From Lachnospiraceae bacterium (GTDB lineage: Bacteria; Bacillota; Clostridia; Lachnospirales; Lachnospiraceae), in the NCBI GenBank assembly GCA_017479935.1, contig JAFVBO010000029.1, positions 40,103 to 104,102 on the forward strand: DNA of 64,000 bases. Reading direction: 5' to 3'. The position numbers were made by a program, and so were the translations under genes. Shown one piece after another: positions 49,691-57,828 of the stretch. Each line of letters begins with the position of its first letter. Position 1 is the stretch's first letter. Under the pieces are notes generated by a model. It was given only the letters and a program-made list of their open reading frames with translations. It searched no databases and was not told the DNA's origin.

Positions 49691-51280
49691 GTGAAAACAT
49701 TCAATACGACTGCCGTTTGTATCCCATCCAGGCATTACATGGTGGATCTTTCCGACAGAGTCCGGGAGATCCGAAAGCTGATTGATGCCGGAAAGTATTT
49801 CACCATCAACCGGGCCAGACAGTATGGAAAAACCACTACATTAGCTGCGCTGAAGGAGTACATAAAGACCGATTACGAAGTCATCAGTCTCAGTTTCCAA
49901 GGAATCGGAAATGCCGGCTTTGAAACGGAGCAATCTTTTGTCAAGGCCTTCTGCCGTTTGCTGCGAAGGGAATTACGCAATGATCTCGACATGCCCTGTT
50001 CCATCCAGTCAAGCATAGAAGATTACATCACCCGGAAGGAAGAAAAAGCGGAACTCGATGAATTGTTCGATACTCTTTTAGAATGGTGCCGCTTATCCGA
50101 AAGCCCCATTGTGCTTATCATTGATGAAGTCGACAGCGCAACAAACAATCAGGTGTTTCTTGATTTCCTGGGTCAGTTGCGAAACAGCTACATCGATCGC
50201 GATATCAAGCATTCTCCGGCCTTTCAGTCTGTCATCCTGGCAGGAGTTACCGACGTAAAACACCTAAAAACCCAGATTCGCAATGAGGAACAGCATAAGG
50301 AAAACAGTCCCTGGAATATCGCCGCTGAATTTGACATCGATATGAGTCTCTCCGAAACCGGAATCAAAGGAATGCTGGATGAATACGAAGCAGATCACCA
50401 TACTGGTATGGATACCGCTGCTATGGCGAAACAGTTACGCGCTTATACAAATGGCTATCCATTTCTGGTAAGCCGGATCTGCCAGCTGATCGACACGGAC
50501 ATCAGGCAAATGCTTTCTTCCTCTTCAGAAGCATGGACACCGCACGGTTTCGAGGAAGCCGTCAAACTGCTGCTGTCGGAGAATAATACGCTCTTTCAAT
50601 CGCTTACCACTAAACTGAATAATTACCCGGATTTGAAATCATCCCTTCGCAGCATCTTGATGGAAGGCACAAAATTGTCCTGGAATCCGGATCAGGACGA
50701 CATTGCTCAAATGCAAATGTATGGTTTCATAAGAAATGAGAACAACTCTGTTCGAATTGATAACCGTATTTTCGAAACCAGATTATACAATCTGTTTTTA
50801 TCGGACGAAGAATTGAAAAACAACCGTTTCTCCCGGGAAGGAGATCTGGCTAAGAATATCTTTGTCGAGAACGGCCAGCTGAATGTTCGCCTGATTCTGG
50901 ATCACTTCATTCAGACCTATCACCAGGTTTATGGCTCTCTTTCGGAACGTTTTCAGGAAAAAGATGGGCGGGAACAGTTTCTGCTCTATTTAAAGCCGAT
51001 CATCAACGGAACCGGCAATTACTACATTGAGGCGCAAACCCGCGATCAGAAACGGACAGACGTTATCATCGACTATCTTGGAAAACAATATATCATTGAG
51101 CTAAAGATATGGAGAGGGGAACGATACAATGAAGAGGGTGAACGGCAAATCCTGCAATATCTGGATTACTATGGACTTAATACCGGTTACATGCTGAGTT
51201 TTAACTTCAATCAAAAGAAAAAATCAGGAGTTGAACGAATTCAATGCAAGGACAAGGTGCTGTTTGAAGCAACGGTATAA
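49691..51280 (+). CDS. AAA_35-type ATPase with C-terminal nuclease-like fold
   Basis: 529 residues, GTG start behind AAAGGAGG. P-loop variant NRARQYGKTTTL (about residue 40), Walker B IVLIIDEVDSATN, sensor-like AGVTDVKHLK and NSPWNIAAEFDIDM, then a winged region and a PD-(D/E)XK core (RTDVIIDYLG, YIIELKIWRG). Function unknown. It is a close paralogue of the 57.8 kb gene along its whole length, but lacks that gene's N-terminal DNA-binding segment. It is not in the same family as the 47.8 kb gene, though the overall plan is similar. Confidence 0.85.
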   Translation: MKTFNTTAVCIPSRHYMVDLSDRVREIRKLIDAGKYFTINRARQYGKTTTLAALKEYIKTDYEVISLSFQGIGNAGFETEQSFVKAFCRLLRRELRNDLDMPCSIQSSIEDYITRKEEKAELDELFDTLLEWCRLSESPIVLIIDEVDSATNNQVFLDFLGQLRNSYIDRDIKHSPAFQSVILAGVTDVKHLKTQIRNEEQHKENSPWNIAAEFDIDMSLSETGIKGMLDEYEADHHTGMDTAAMAKQLRAYTNGYPFLVSRICQLIDTDIRQMLSSSSEAWTPHGFEEAVKLLLSENNTLFQSLTTKLNNYPDLKSSLRSILMEGTKLSWNPDQDDIAQMQMYGFIRNENNSVRIDNRIFETRLYNLFLSDEELKNNRFSREGDLAKNIFVENGQLNVRLILDHFIQTYHQVYGSLSERFQEKDGREQFLLYLKPIINGTGNYYIEAQTRDQKRTDVIIDYLGKQYIIELKIWRGERYNEEGERQILQYLDYYGLNTGYMLSFNFNQKKKSGVERIQCKDKVLFEATV

Positions 51281-51308
51281 CTTTCAAGGGCGTTTCCCCC
51301 AGCCATCT

Positions 51309-51656
51309 TTAGCGGCCGAAAGAAACGTCCTTGTTTTCTTCTCCCCATATACAAAGCTGATCCAGCACCGCCATCAGCGACTTTCCTCTCTCGCTGAGGC
51401 TGTATTCCACCTTGGGCGGAATCTGCGGATACTCCTTCCGGACGATCAACCGGTCTGCTTCTAACTCCTTTAAATTGGCGCTCAGCGTTTTGTCCGAAAT
51501 GTTCTTCATGTAACGCCTGAGTTCATTGAACCGAACCGGTTCAAACTCCATCAGGCAATACAGGATCACCATCTTATGCTTCCCGGAAATGAGCGACAGC
51601 GTATAACTGAATCCGGTATCTTCGAAGTTCGCTTCTTCTATGTAATTCCTGATCAT
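51309..51656 (-). CDS. HxlR-family transcriptional regulator
   Basis: 115-residue winged-helix regulator of the HxlR/YodB group. Typical blocks: SGKHKMVILYCLME (helix 1), RFNELRRYMKNISDKTLSANLKEL (recognition region) and a dimer helix near the end. Members often sense quinones or aldehydes through a Cys; here the Cys in ILYCLM near residue 34 is not at the usual N-terminal position, and signal type is open. It is transcribed away from the flavoredoxin gene, and a palindrome overlaps that gene's promoter, so it probably represses it. Confidence 0.9.
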   Translation of the reverse strand: MIRNYIEEANFEDTGFSYTLSLISGKHKMVILYCLMEFEPVRFNELRRYMKNISDKTLSANLKELEADRLIVRKEYPQIPPKVEYSLSERGKSLMAVLDQLCIWGEENKDVSFGR

Positions 51657-51702
51657 TTTCTATGGGGTTCCTATTCTATTTGATATTGCTTTCCTCAAGG
51701 AT

Positions 51703-51754
51703 AGTACCTTACCTGCATGTAGGTACTTGAAATATTTCCTGCGCCGATTATAAT
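51703..51754 (+). promoter_or_regulatory. HxlR-type operator and flavoredoxin promoter
   Basis: Inverted repeat AGTACCT (51703-51709) and AGGTACT (51721-51727), 11 bases apart, abuts TTGAAA (51727-51732); a 16-base spacer leads to TATAAT (51749-51754). Occupancy of the palindrome would block the -35. Confidence 0.7.
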
Positions 51755-51811
51755 CATTATAGGCAGGACATCCGCTCCTGTCAATCGAATGCTGGAAAAG
51801 AGGAACCAATC

Positions 51812-52375
51812 ATGAGAGAAAAGCTGAAAATTACGGAAGGCATTTTCCCGATGCCCGTGCTGATGATCGCAACATACAACGAAGATGGCAGCGTCAATGT
51901 CATGAACGCCGCATGGGGAACCATGCAGGAACGAGACACCGTTGCTTTAAACCTGACGGAATCCCATAAGACGGTACAGAACATCAAAGCAAGAGGCGCC
52001 TTCACCGTAAGTATCGCAGACGCCGCGCATCTGGTGGAAGCCGATTACTTCGGCGTCGAAAGCGGCAATCGTGTCCCGGATAAGTTTGCCCGCAGCGGCC
52101 TGACCGCCACCAAAGCCGAAACGGTGGACGCCCCCGTCATCAATGAATTCCCGCTCTGCCTGGAGTGCAAGTTCATCGAGTATCAGACCAACGAATACGG
52201 CTGCGGCGTCATCGGCAAGGTTGTGAACGTCACCGCCGATGAGCATGTCATGGTAGACGGCAAGATCGATATGTCCCTGGTAAACGCCATCGCATTTGAC
52301 CCGTATACTCACGGATACTACAAGGTTTCGGAACGCGTCGGCAACGCCTTCAAAGACGGCCTGAAACTGAAGTAA
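51812..52375 (+). CDS. Flavin reductase-like FMN-binding protein (flavoredoxin type)
   Basis: 187-residue FMN split-barrel protein of the flavin reductase-like group. MPVLMIATYNEDGSVNVMNAAW is the typical first strand pair; SHKTVQNIKARGAFTVSIA and YFGVESGNRVPDKF follow the flavoredoxin pattern. It probably carries electrons to a partner or reduces a toxic electrophile. Divergent HxlR gene and shared operator suggest induction by a reactive compound. A clear terminator follows. Confidence 0.88.
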   Translation: MREKLKITEGIFPMPVLMIATYNEDGSVNVMNAAWGTMQERDTVALNLTESHKTVQNIKARGAFTVSIADAAHLVEADYFGVESGNRVPDKFARSGLTATKAETVDAPVINEFPLCLECKFIEYQTNEYGCGVIGKVVNVTADEHVMVDGKIDMSLVNAIAFDPYTHGYYKVSERVGNAFKDGLKLK

Positions 52376-52386
52376 AATCAAGCAAC

Positions 52387-52415
52387 AAAACGGAGCCCAA
52401 TCAGGCTCCGTTTTT
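52387..52415 (+). terminator. Terminator of the flavoredoxin gene
   Basis: AAAACGGAGCC, 6-base loop, GGCTCCGTTTT and a further T: compact stem with T run, 11 bases after the stop. Confidence 0.9.
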
Positions 52416-52474
52416 CTATCTTCTAGCAGGCAGTCCCTTCTATGTTTTCCTCTCCCTGATACAAAGCTGATCGT

Positions 52475-52499
52475 GTGAAGGGGACGGCCCTCTGTCACA
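52475..52499 (+). repeat. GGGGACGG-family repeat, left copy at rluA
   Basis: 25-base copy that contributes the stop codon of the rluA-type gene. It matches the copy at 53460-53484 in inverted orientation with one mismatch, so the gene sits between inverted repeats. Confidence 0.8.
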
Positions 52500-53421
52500 T
52501 TTCTCCCGGCTCCAGCCCCTCCCACATCCTTCTCATATCCTCCGGCATCGGTGCCTGCCAGAGCATCAGTTCTTGGGTGATCGGATGATAAAACTGAAGG
52601 CTCGCAGAGTGCAGCGGCTGACGGTCAATCCGGTCATATACCGGGTGGTACAGATAATCGCCCGGCAGCGGATGCCCGATATACTTCATGTGAACCCGGA
52701 TCTGATGCGTGCGCCCGGTCCCTAAACGGATGCGCAGAAGCGAGTAGAACGAGTTGGATGCTGCCCGCCGCACCTCCAGCCTCTCGTAAAATGTCTCAGC
52801 ACTTTCTCCCTTCTCAAAGTCCACCTGTCGGGTAATCACCGAGCCCTCCGTGCGGCCGATTGGCGCCGTGATAACGCCCCGCTCTTTTGTGATCCCCTCC
52901 ACAATCGCCAGGTACTCCCGCTTCACTTCTCTCTTCTTGACCGCTTCCCCTAAAATGGCCGCGCTCAAACTGTTTCTGGCCACCAGCGTCACGCCGCTGG
53001 TATCCCGGTCCAGTCTGTTTAAGCAATGAAACATAGTTTTCTCCCGCCCGTTTTTCTGGTCTAGCCAGGCCACCGCGTTCGCCAGCGTTTGATCGTAATG
53101 CTTCGGCGAGGAATGAATAGGAAGAAACGGCGGCTTATCAATCACCAGAATGTCCTCATCCTCATACAGGATCTTTAACGGAACTTCCACCGGAGACACA
53201 ACATCCGAACCTTCTTCCTCGGCCACCCGCACCAGGATCGACTGCCCATCCTTCAAAATGGTCGTCAGCTTAGCTGCCTCCCCATCCAGAAACACCTGAT
53301 CCGGACCGTATACCAGGCGCTTTAATGCCGACTTGGGATACCGATGCCGCTTTAAAAAAGCCCTAAGCGATACCGCCCTGCCGCTATCCGCATGAAAGGT
53401 GTAGACAAGTTCACGGCTCAT
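52495..53421 (-). CDS. RluA-family rRNA pseudouridine synthase
   Basis: 308-residue pseudouridine synthase. An S4-like RNA-binding start (about residues 14-75) precedes the catalytic domain with CLNRLDRDTSGV, which holds the catalytic Asp, and GRTHQIRVHMKYIGHPL. Which uridine it modifies (RluC, RluD or another) cannot be told. The final Met codon and stop lie inside a repeat copy. Ribosome site AAAGGAG is 13 bases from the ATG, a little far. Inverted repeat copies flank the gene on both sides. Confidence 0.92.
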   Translation of the reverse strand: MSRELVYTFHADSGRAVSLRAFLKRHRYPKSALKRLVYGPDQVFLDGEAAKLTTILKDGQSILVRVAEEEGSDVVSPVEVPLKILYEDEDILVIDKPPFLPIHSSPKHYDQTLANAVAWLDQKNGREKTMFHCLNRLDRDTSGVTLVARNSLSAAILGEAVKKREVKREYLAIVEGITKERGVITAPIGRTEGSVITRQVDFEKGESAETFYERLEVRRAASNSFYSLLRIRLGTGRTHQIRVHMKYIGHPLPGDYLYHPVYDRIDRQPLHSASLQFYHPITQELMLWQAPMPEDMRRMWEGLEPGEM

Positions 53422-53459
53422 GAGATTTCATATTCTCCTTTCATTGTGACTGACAAAAT

Positions 53460-53484
53460 GTGACAGAGGCCCGTCCCCTTCACA
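53460..53484 (-). repeat. GGGGACGG-family repeat, right copy at rluA
   Basis: Inverted partner of 52475-52499 (24 of 25 bases). It lies upstream of the rluA-type gene and 14 bases from the YitT stop. Confidence 0.8.
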
Positions 53485-53498
53485 CTGTCACAAATTCT

Positions 53499-54422
53499 TC
53501 ATTCCTTCTTCTGAATGATATCCGACACATCCTGCAGCGAAATAAACGCGTTCGCATCGATCTCATGGACAATCTGCCGCAGCTTGTTAATTTGAAAGTG
53601 GTTGACAATATAGTACAAGATTTCCTTCTCCTCCTTCGAATAACCGCCTACCGCGTTCACAATCGTCCCGCTCGCGCCAAAGGAGCCGGCCAGCGCGTCC
53701 GCAATTTCGCTGGCCCTGGTCGTGACAATCATAGCGCACTTGGAGCGGTCGAAGCCCTCCACGATATAATCCACCGTTCTCGACCCTACATAATAAGTGA
53801 CAATCGAGTACAACGGCAAAATCCAGCTTTGGATCACAATGCCGCAGACAATATACAAAATTACATTAAACACCATGACAAAGGTTCCGATGGAGATCCC
53901 GATCTTTTTGGCAAACACCACCGACAAAACATCAATTCCATCGATGGCCCCGCCATGGCGGATGGTCAGGCCGCTCCCGGTTCCCGAGATGACACCGCCA
54001 AAGACCGCGCACAGCAAAAGGTCACGGCCCGCAAGCGGGGAGATAAGCGAGACATCGACAGGCAGTACATTCATGATCAGAAAAGAAACGAAGGAGTATA
54101 CCGCTACAGCATAGATGGAATAAATCACAAACGACGTCCCCTGCTTATTCATCCCAAAAAGAAAAATGGGCACGTTCAGCACAAGCAGGAAAATCGACAG
54201 CGTCAAAAACGGCGGCGTGACCTGATCCAGCAACATGGAAAGTCCCGAAATTCCACTATCGTACAGTTTAACAGGAAACAGAAAGATCGTCACGCCAAAC
54301 GCGTTGATACTGCCCGCCAGAGTCAGCATCAAAAACGAAGAAAGCTTCAATTCCTTCAAACTATTCCATACCTTATTCACCCAATCCGGCCTTGTAAAAC
54401 GACGCCTCTTTCCCCCAGTCAT
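53499..54422 (-). CDS. YitT-family membrane protein
   Basis: 307-residue protein with about five or six spans (YitT_membrane) and a C-terminal DUF2179 domain. The block GGVISGTGSGLTIRHGGAIDG is typical of the family, as is the tail GFDRSKCAMIVTT through the end. Function is unresolved; transport roles have been proposed for relatives. I start at ATG 54422 behind AAAAGGAGAGA; a 35-residue basic upstream extension is unlikely. The next gene upstream (GNAT) starts too far for coupling. Confidence 0.9.
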   Translation of the reverse strand: MTGGKRRRFTRPDWVNKVWNSLKELKLSSFLMLTLAGSINAFGVTIFLFPVKLYDSGISGLSMLLDQVTPPFLTLSIFLLVLNVPIFLFGMNKQGTSFVIYSIYAVAVYSFVSFLIMNVLPVDVSLISPLAGRDLLLCAVFGGVISGTGSGLTIRHGGAIDGIDVLSVVFAKKIGISIGTFVMVFNVILYIVCGIVIQSWILPLYSIVTYYVGSRTVDYIVEGFDRSKCAMIVTTRASEIADALAGSFGASGTIVNAVGGYSKEEKEILYYIVNHFQINKLRQIVHEIDANAFISLQDVSDIIQKKE

Positions 54423-54549
54423 TTCTCTCTCCTTTTCATCTTCCCTCTCGCCACGCCGCATCCTCACGCGTCTCTTCCATTCTTTCACTCTTCCCTTTTC
54501 CGTTTTTGATACAACCGTGCTGAGCAATTGTTTTCATTTTAACATTTTC

Positions 54550-54984
54550 CTACTTCTTCATCTCCACATAAGGAAGCTCATCAAACCCATTCTTTTGATA
54601 AACCTTCCGTGCCCTCACATTGTCCGGCTCCACCTCCAGCCGCAAAAGACATTCGGGATTTTGCTCCGCGATATAGTCGAAAAACTGGCTTCCCCTTCCG
54701 GCCCCCCGGAATTCCTCGCGCAGATACAGATCCTCAATCCACACGCACGGCTTCCCAAATTCTGTGGAAAAGCTTCGGGCAATCATCCCATAGCCGATGA
54801 TCGCCCCCTCTTCTTCCAGCACAAATCCCTCCAGGTAAGGGCTGCTGCCGACACACGCATCAATATCCGCGTCAAAAATGCTCTCCGATCCATTGCTTAA
54901 GACCGCCGGCGAGGCATAAAACGTCCGCATCATCTCTTTCACAATCCATCTGTCATCTTCGACCATGCTTCTGATCTTCATCAT
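54550..54984 (-). CDS. GNAT-family N-acetyltransferase
   Basis: 144-residue acetyl-CoA-dependent N-acetyltransferase. Motif A is LYLREEFRGAGRGSQFFDYI (acetyl-CoA pyrophosphate loop RGAGRG), and motif B is RLEVEPDNVRARKVYQKNGF. Substrate unknown. I begin at ATG 54984, with GGAG eight bases upstream; a longer frame would translate the repeat at about 55012-55036. Confidence 0.88.
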   Translation of the reverse strand: MMKIRSMVEDDRWIVKEMMRTFYASPAVLSNGSESIFDADIDACVGSSPYLEGFVLEEEGAIIGYGMIARSFSTEFGKPCVWIEDLYLREEFRGAGRGSQFFDYIAEQNPECLLRLEVEPDNVRARKVYQKNGFDELPYVEMKK

Positions 54985-55011
54985 CTTTTTTTCTCCAAAT
55001 CTGACAGTTTT

Positions 55012-55036
55012 CTGACAGGGGACAGATCTCTGCCAC
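55012..55036 (+). repeat. Degenerate GGGGACGG-family repeat
   Basis: CTGACAGGGGACAGATCTCT followed by GCCAC resembles the other three copies but with several changes and no partner arm. A second CTGACAG lies 12 bases before it. Confidence 0.5.
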
Positions 55037-55120
55037 CATTTTTCCAATGCGCCCCGCATTTATCCAGTCCAGCATGATATGACTCTACATCTTCCATCTT
55101 CTCAAAATGCGCCCCGCTCT

Positions 55121-56782
55121 TCACCTTTCTACAACCAAAAACGCCTGCGCCGGAACAATTCCATCAAACAAGCAATCGCCTTCCCTCGCACCAGAATCTT
55201 CCGTAGTAAACAGAATTCTCTTATCCTGTACTTTCGGGAGCGAAACCGCTGCAGGATTAAGTGATGGATTGACAAGACAATATAAGTTCCCGCGGCGGTA
55301 GACAAACGGCTTTTCCTTCTCCCCAACAATTACCTCAAATTCCGCATCTGCCTTGAAAGAAGGCTGCCCCGCACGGAAATGGAGCAAGCGCCTCATAAAG
55401 CTGTACAGCGAGTTCGGATCCTTCTCCTGCTCGCTTACCGTTGGCGCATCCGCGGCAGGATCCACCGGAAGGTACAGTTTTTCAGGATCCGCCTCCGAAA
55501 AGCCCAGATTTTGCAAACTTGCGAGGGCTTCATCGCAAGTTCCTTTCCCCGCTTCTCGTCCCTTCAAAGCATCGCCTGTTTCCTCCCCCGCTTCCCGTTC
55601 CTTCAAAACGCCATTTTCTCCACCCCACTGCATAGGTGTGCGCGAACCGGTCCGGGTATACCCGCCCTCCTTTGTGGGTAGGTTCTCGATATAGCGCATG
55701 CCGATCTCATCCCCGTAGTACAAAAAAGGAACGCCTGGCACGGTAAACAGCATCCCATACGCCACCTTCCGCTCCTGAACAGAAAGAGTCCGCGAAGCCC
55801 TCGGCGTATCGTGATTGCAGGTTAAGAAGCTAATATAGCCCTTTTCTTTTGTCGCTTCATACTTGGGCAGATAATCCACCAAAAACCGGGTGATATCCCC
55901 CTGGCCTTCCGACCGGAAATAGCTGTTATCCTCTCCTCCCACTCCCCCGTCGCGAAGCAGAGTATGATACCCGTTCCCCGGGTGATCCAGGTAAAAATCC
56001 ATGTCAAATCCCGCCGACAAAAGCGCCAGCTGCGGATTGGACCACTCGGATACAAAGGCCGCCTCCGGAAACTCTCGGCGGATATCCCCCAGGATATCCC
56101 TCCATACCTCACAGGTTCCTGCTTTGTCCGGTGTATCCTCCTTCACCAGCGAATCGGCCATATCCACGCGAAATCCATCGCACCCATGAGCCAGCCAGAA
56201 ACGCATCACATCTTTTATGGCCTCCCGGGTAGCCAAACAATCCGGATCGTCCATGCTCTTCTGCCAGGAAAAGACCGGCTTGTAAAATCCATAGTTTAAC
56301 GCCGGCTGGCATTTGAAAAAGTTCAGCATGTACGTCCCGTTGCGCTCCGATTCCCCGGCGATATAAGGATGTCCGGGCATCGCTCCCAGCCAGAAATCAC
56401 TCCAGATATAACGGCCGGAATACTGATTCGGCTCCTGTTTCTGACTGGCGACAAACCATTCGTGTTCTTCGGAGGTGTGCCCCGGCACCAAATCCAGCAG
56501 CACATGTATTCCTTTTTGATGTGCCTCCGAAAACAGGCGGTAAAGATCCTCATTGGTCCCGTACCGGGCTGCCACCTTTTTATAATCCCGCACATCATAC
56601 CCGGCATCCTTAAAGGGCGAATCATAACAGGGCTTGATCCAGAGCGCATTGCACCCCAACTCACGAATATAGTCCAGTTTCTGTATGATTCCCGGAATAT
56701 CTCCAATCCCATCCCCGTTGCTGTCGTAAAACGACTGCGGATAGATTTCATAAAACACGGCTTCTTTTACCCAGTTCGCCAT
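55121..56782 (-). CDS. GH13 alpha-glucosidase / oligo-1,6-glucosidase-like
   Basis: Cytosolic alpha-glucan hydrolase of 553 residues. GH13 regions are clear: VFYEIYPQSFYDSNGDGIGD, DLVPGHTS, GFRVDMADSL (nucleophile Asp), FVSEWSN (acid/base Glu) and NHDTPR. The exact substrate is not evident. A charged insertion (about residues 395-425) contains two imperfect 13-residue repeats (LKEREAGEETGDA, LKGREAGKGTCDE), unusual for the family and probably a surface loop. AAAGGAGGAG precedes ATG. A WYL regulator gene ends 11 bases upstream, so it probably controls or is cotranscribed with this gene. Confidence 0.92.
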   Translation of the reverse strand: MANWVKEAVFYEIYPQSFYDSNGDGIGDIPGIIQKLDYIRELGCNALWIKPCYDSPFKDAGYDVRDYKKVAARYGTNEDLYRLFSEAHQKGIHVLLDLVPGHTSEEHEWFVASQKQEPNQYSGRYIWSDFWLGAMPGHPYIAGESERNGTYMLNFFKCQPALNYGFYKPVFSWQKSMDDPDCLATREAIKDVMRFWLAHGCDGFRVDMADSLVKEDTPDKAGTCEVWRDILGDIRREFPEAAFVSEWSNPQLALLSAGFDMDFYLDHPGNGYHTLLRDGGVGGEDNSYFRSEGQGDITRFLVDYLPKYEATKEKGYISFLTCNHDTPRASRTLSVQERKVAYGMLFTVPGVPFLYYGDEIGMRYIENLPTKEGGYTRTGSRTPMQWGGENGVLKEREAGEETGDALKGREAGKGTCDEALASLQNLGFSEADPEKLYLPVDPAADAPTVSEQEKDPNSLYSFMRRLLHFRAGQPSFKADAEFEVIVGEKEKPFVYRRGNLYCLVNPSLNPAAVSLPKVQDKRILFTTEDSGAREGDCLFDGIVPAQAFLVVER

Positions 56783-56793
56783 ATACTCCTCCT

Positions 56794-57801
56794 TTACTCC
56801 CCTGCGCTCTCCTGCAACTCACACGCTTCCAGCGCCCTCCGGACCATCGCCGTATATTCCTCCCGCACAGACGCCGGCCCCAGGATCTTCATGTCCCCAT
56901 TCCAGCCAAACACCCAGCGGTAAAACGTGGGTGACGCGCACACAAGCGGCTCAATCCGGAAGTGTTCCTCATCCACTTCCTTCACGCGTATCTTCGTACC
57001 AAAATGGTCGATGACCGAGTTCATAATATAGTTCTTACACAACAACTCTACATGTACCGGTGTTTCCGTGCCGAACATGCGAAAAATCCCCTGCGAGTAG
57101 TTCGAAAGCCTAAAACCTGCAGGAACCGGAACGATCGGCTCTTTGCTTAACAGTTCCGGCTCCCGATAAAACCTGTCCAGGCGGAAATTCTGTATCATCC
57201 CCCGGTCTTCACTATAGCCAATAACATAGTAAAAATCACCGTCCCACACAAGCTCATATGGGCTCACCACATAGTAAGCGCCGCCATGCCGAAGCATCTT
57301 CCGCTTCTTGGTGCTGTAATCCGTGTACTGAAAACGGATCTTGCACCCCGCGTCAATCGCTTCGTTAACAATGTCAAGGATTTTATATCCTTTCTCATTA
57401 TCCGACTTGACCCGTCCCTCCACATGCACATGCCGCCGGAGTTTATCGGCCCGAAACTTCGTGGTAAGTGAAAGAATTTTTTCAACCATCTCGCGGCTCT
57501 TCTTCTGTGTGATGAACTTTGACGACGAAACTGCATCAATCAGGAGCTTCAGTTCCGCCTGATCAAACGTCCTGCTATCATAATAATATTTATTCTGCTG
57601 TGAATGGATCACCCCGAACGAATACCCCGCCTGCTCAAGCATCTGAAAGTCGTTCGTCAGGGTATTCCGGTTGGCATCAATACCATATCGGGTTTTTAAA
57701 ATCTCTATCAACTCTGGGGTAGAAACCGGATGCTCCGGGTCCGTATTTTTAACCAGATACCGGTATAAATACAAAAGCCGCAGCTTTGTCTTATTCTCCA
57801 T
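56794..57801 (-). CDS. WYL-domain transcriptional regulator
   Basis: 335 residues: N-terminal helix-turn-helix (TPELIEILKTRYGIDANRNT region) and a WYL ligand-binding domain (IRFQYTD, YYVVSPYELVWDGDFYYVIGY, FRLDR). WYL proteins sense small ligands or nucleic acids and are frequent around defence or sugar genes. Here it lies 11 bases upstream of the glucosidase gene, so carbohydrate control is the simplest reading. GAGGAGGTGCC precedes ATG. Confidence 0.9.
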   Translation of the reverse strand: MENKTKLRLLYLYRYLVKNTDPEHPVSTPELIEILKTRYGIDANRNTLTNDFQMLEQAGYSFGVIHSQQNKYYYDSRTFDQAELKLLIDAVSSSKFITQKKSREMVEKILSLTTKFRADKLRRHVHVEGRVKSDNEKGYKILDIVNEAIDAGCKIRFQYTDYSTKKRKMLRHGGAYYVVSPYELVWDGDFYYVIGYSEDRGMIQNFRLDRFYREPELLSKEPIVPVPAGFRLSNYSQGIFRMFGTETPVHVELLCKNYIMNSVIDHFGTKIRVKEVDEEHFRIEPLVCASPTFYRWVFGWNGDMKILGPASVREEYTAMVRRALEACELQESAGE

Positions 57802-57828
57802 GGCACCTCCTCATCCAACTTCCCTGCC

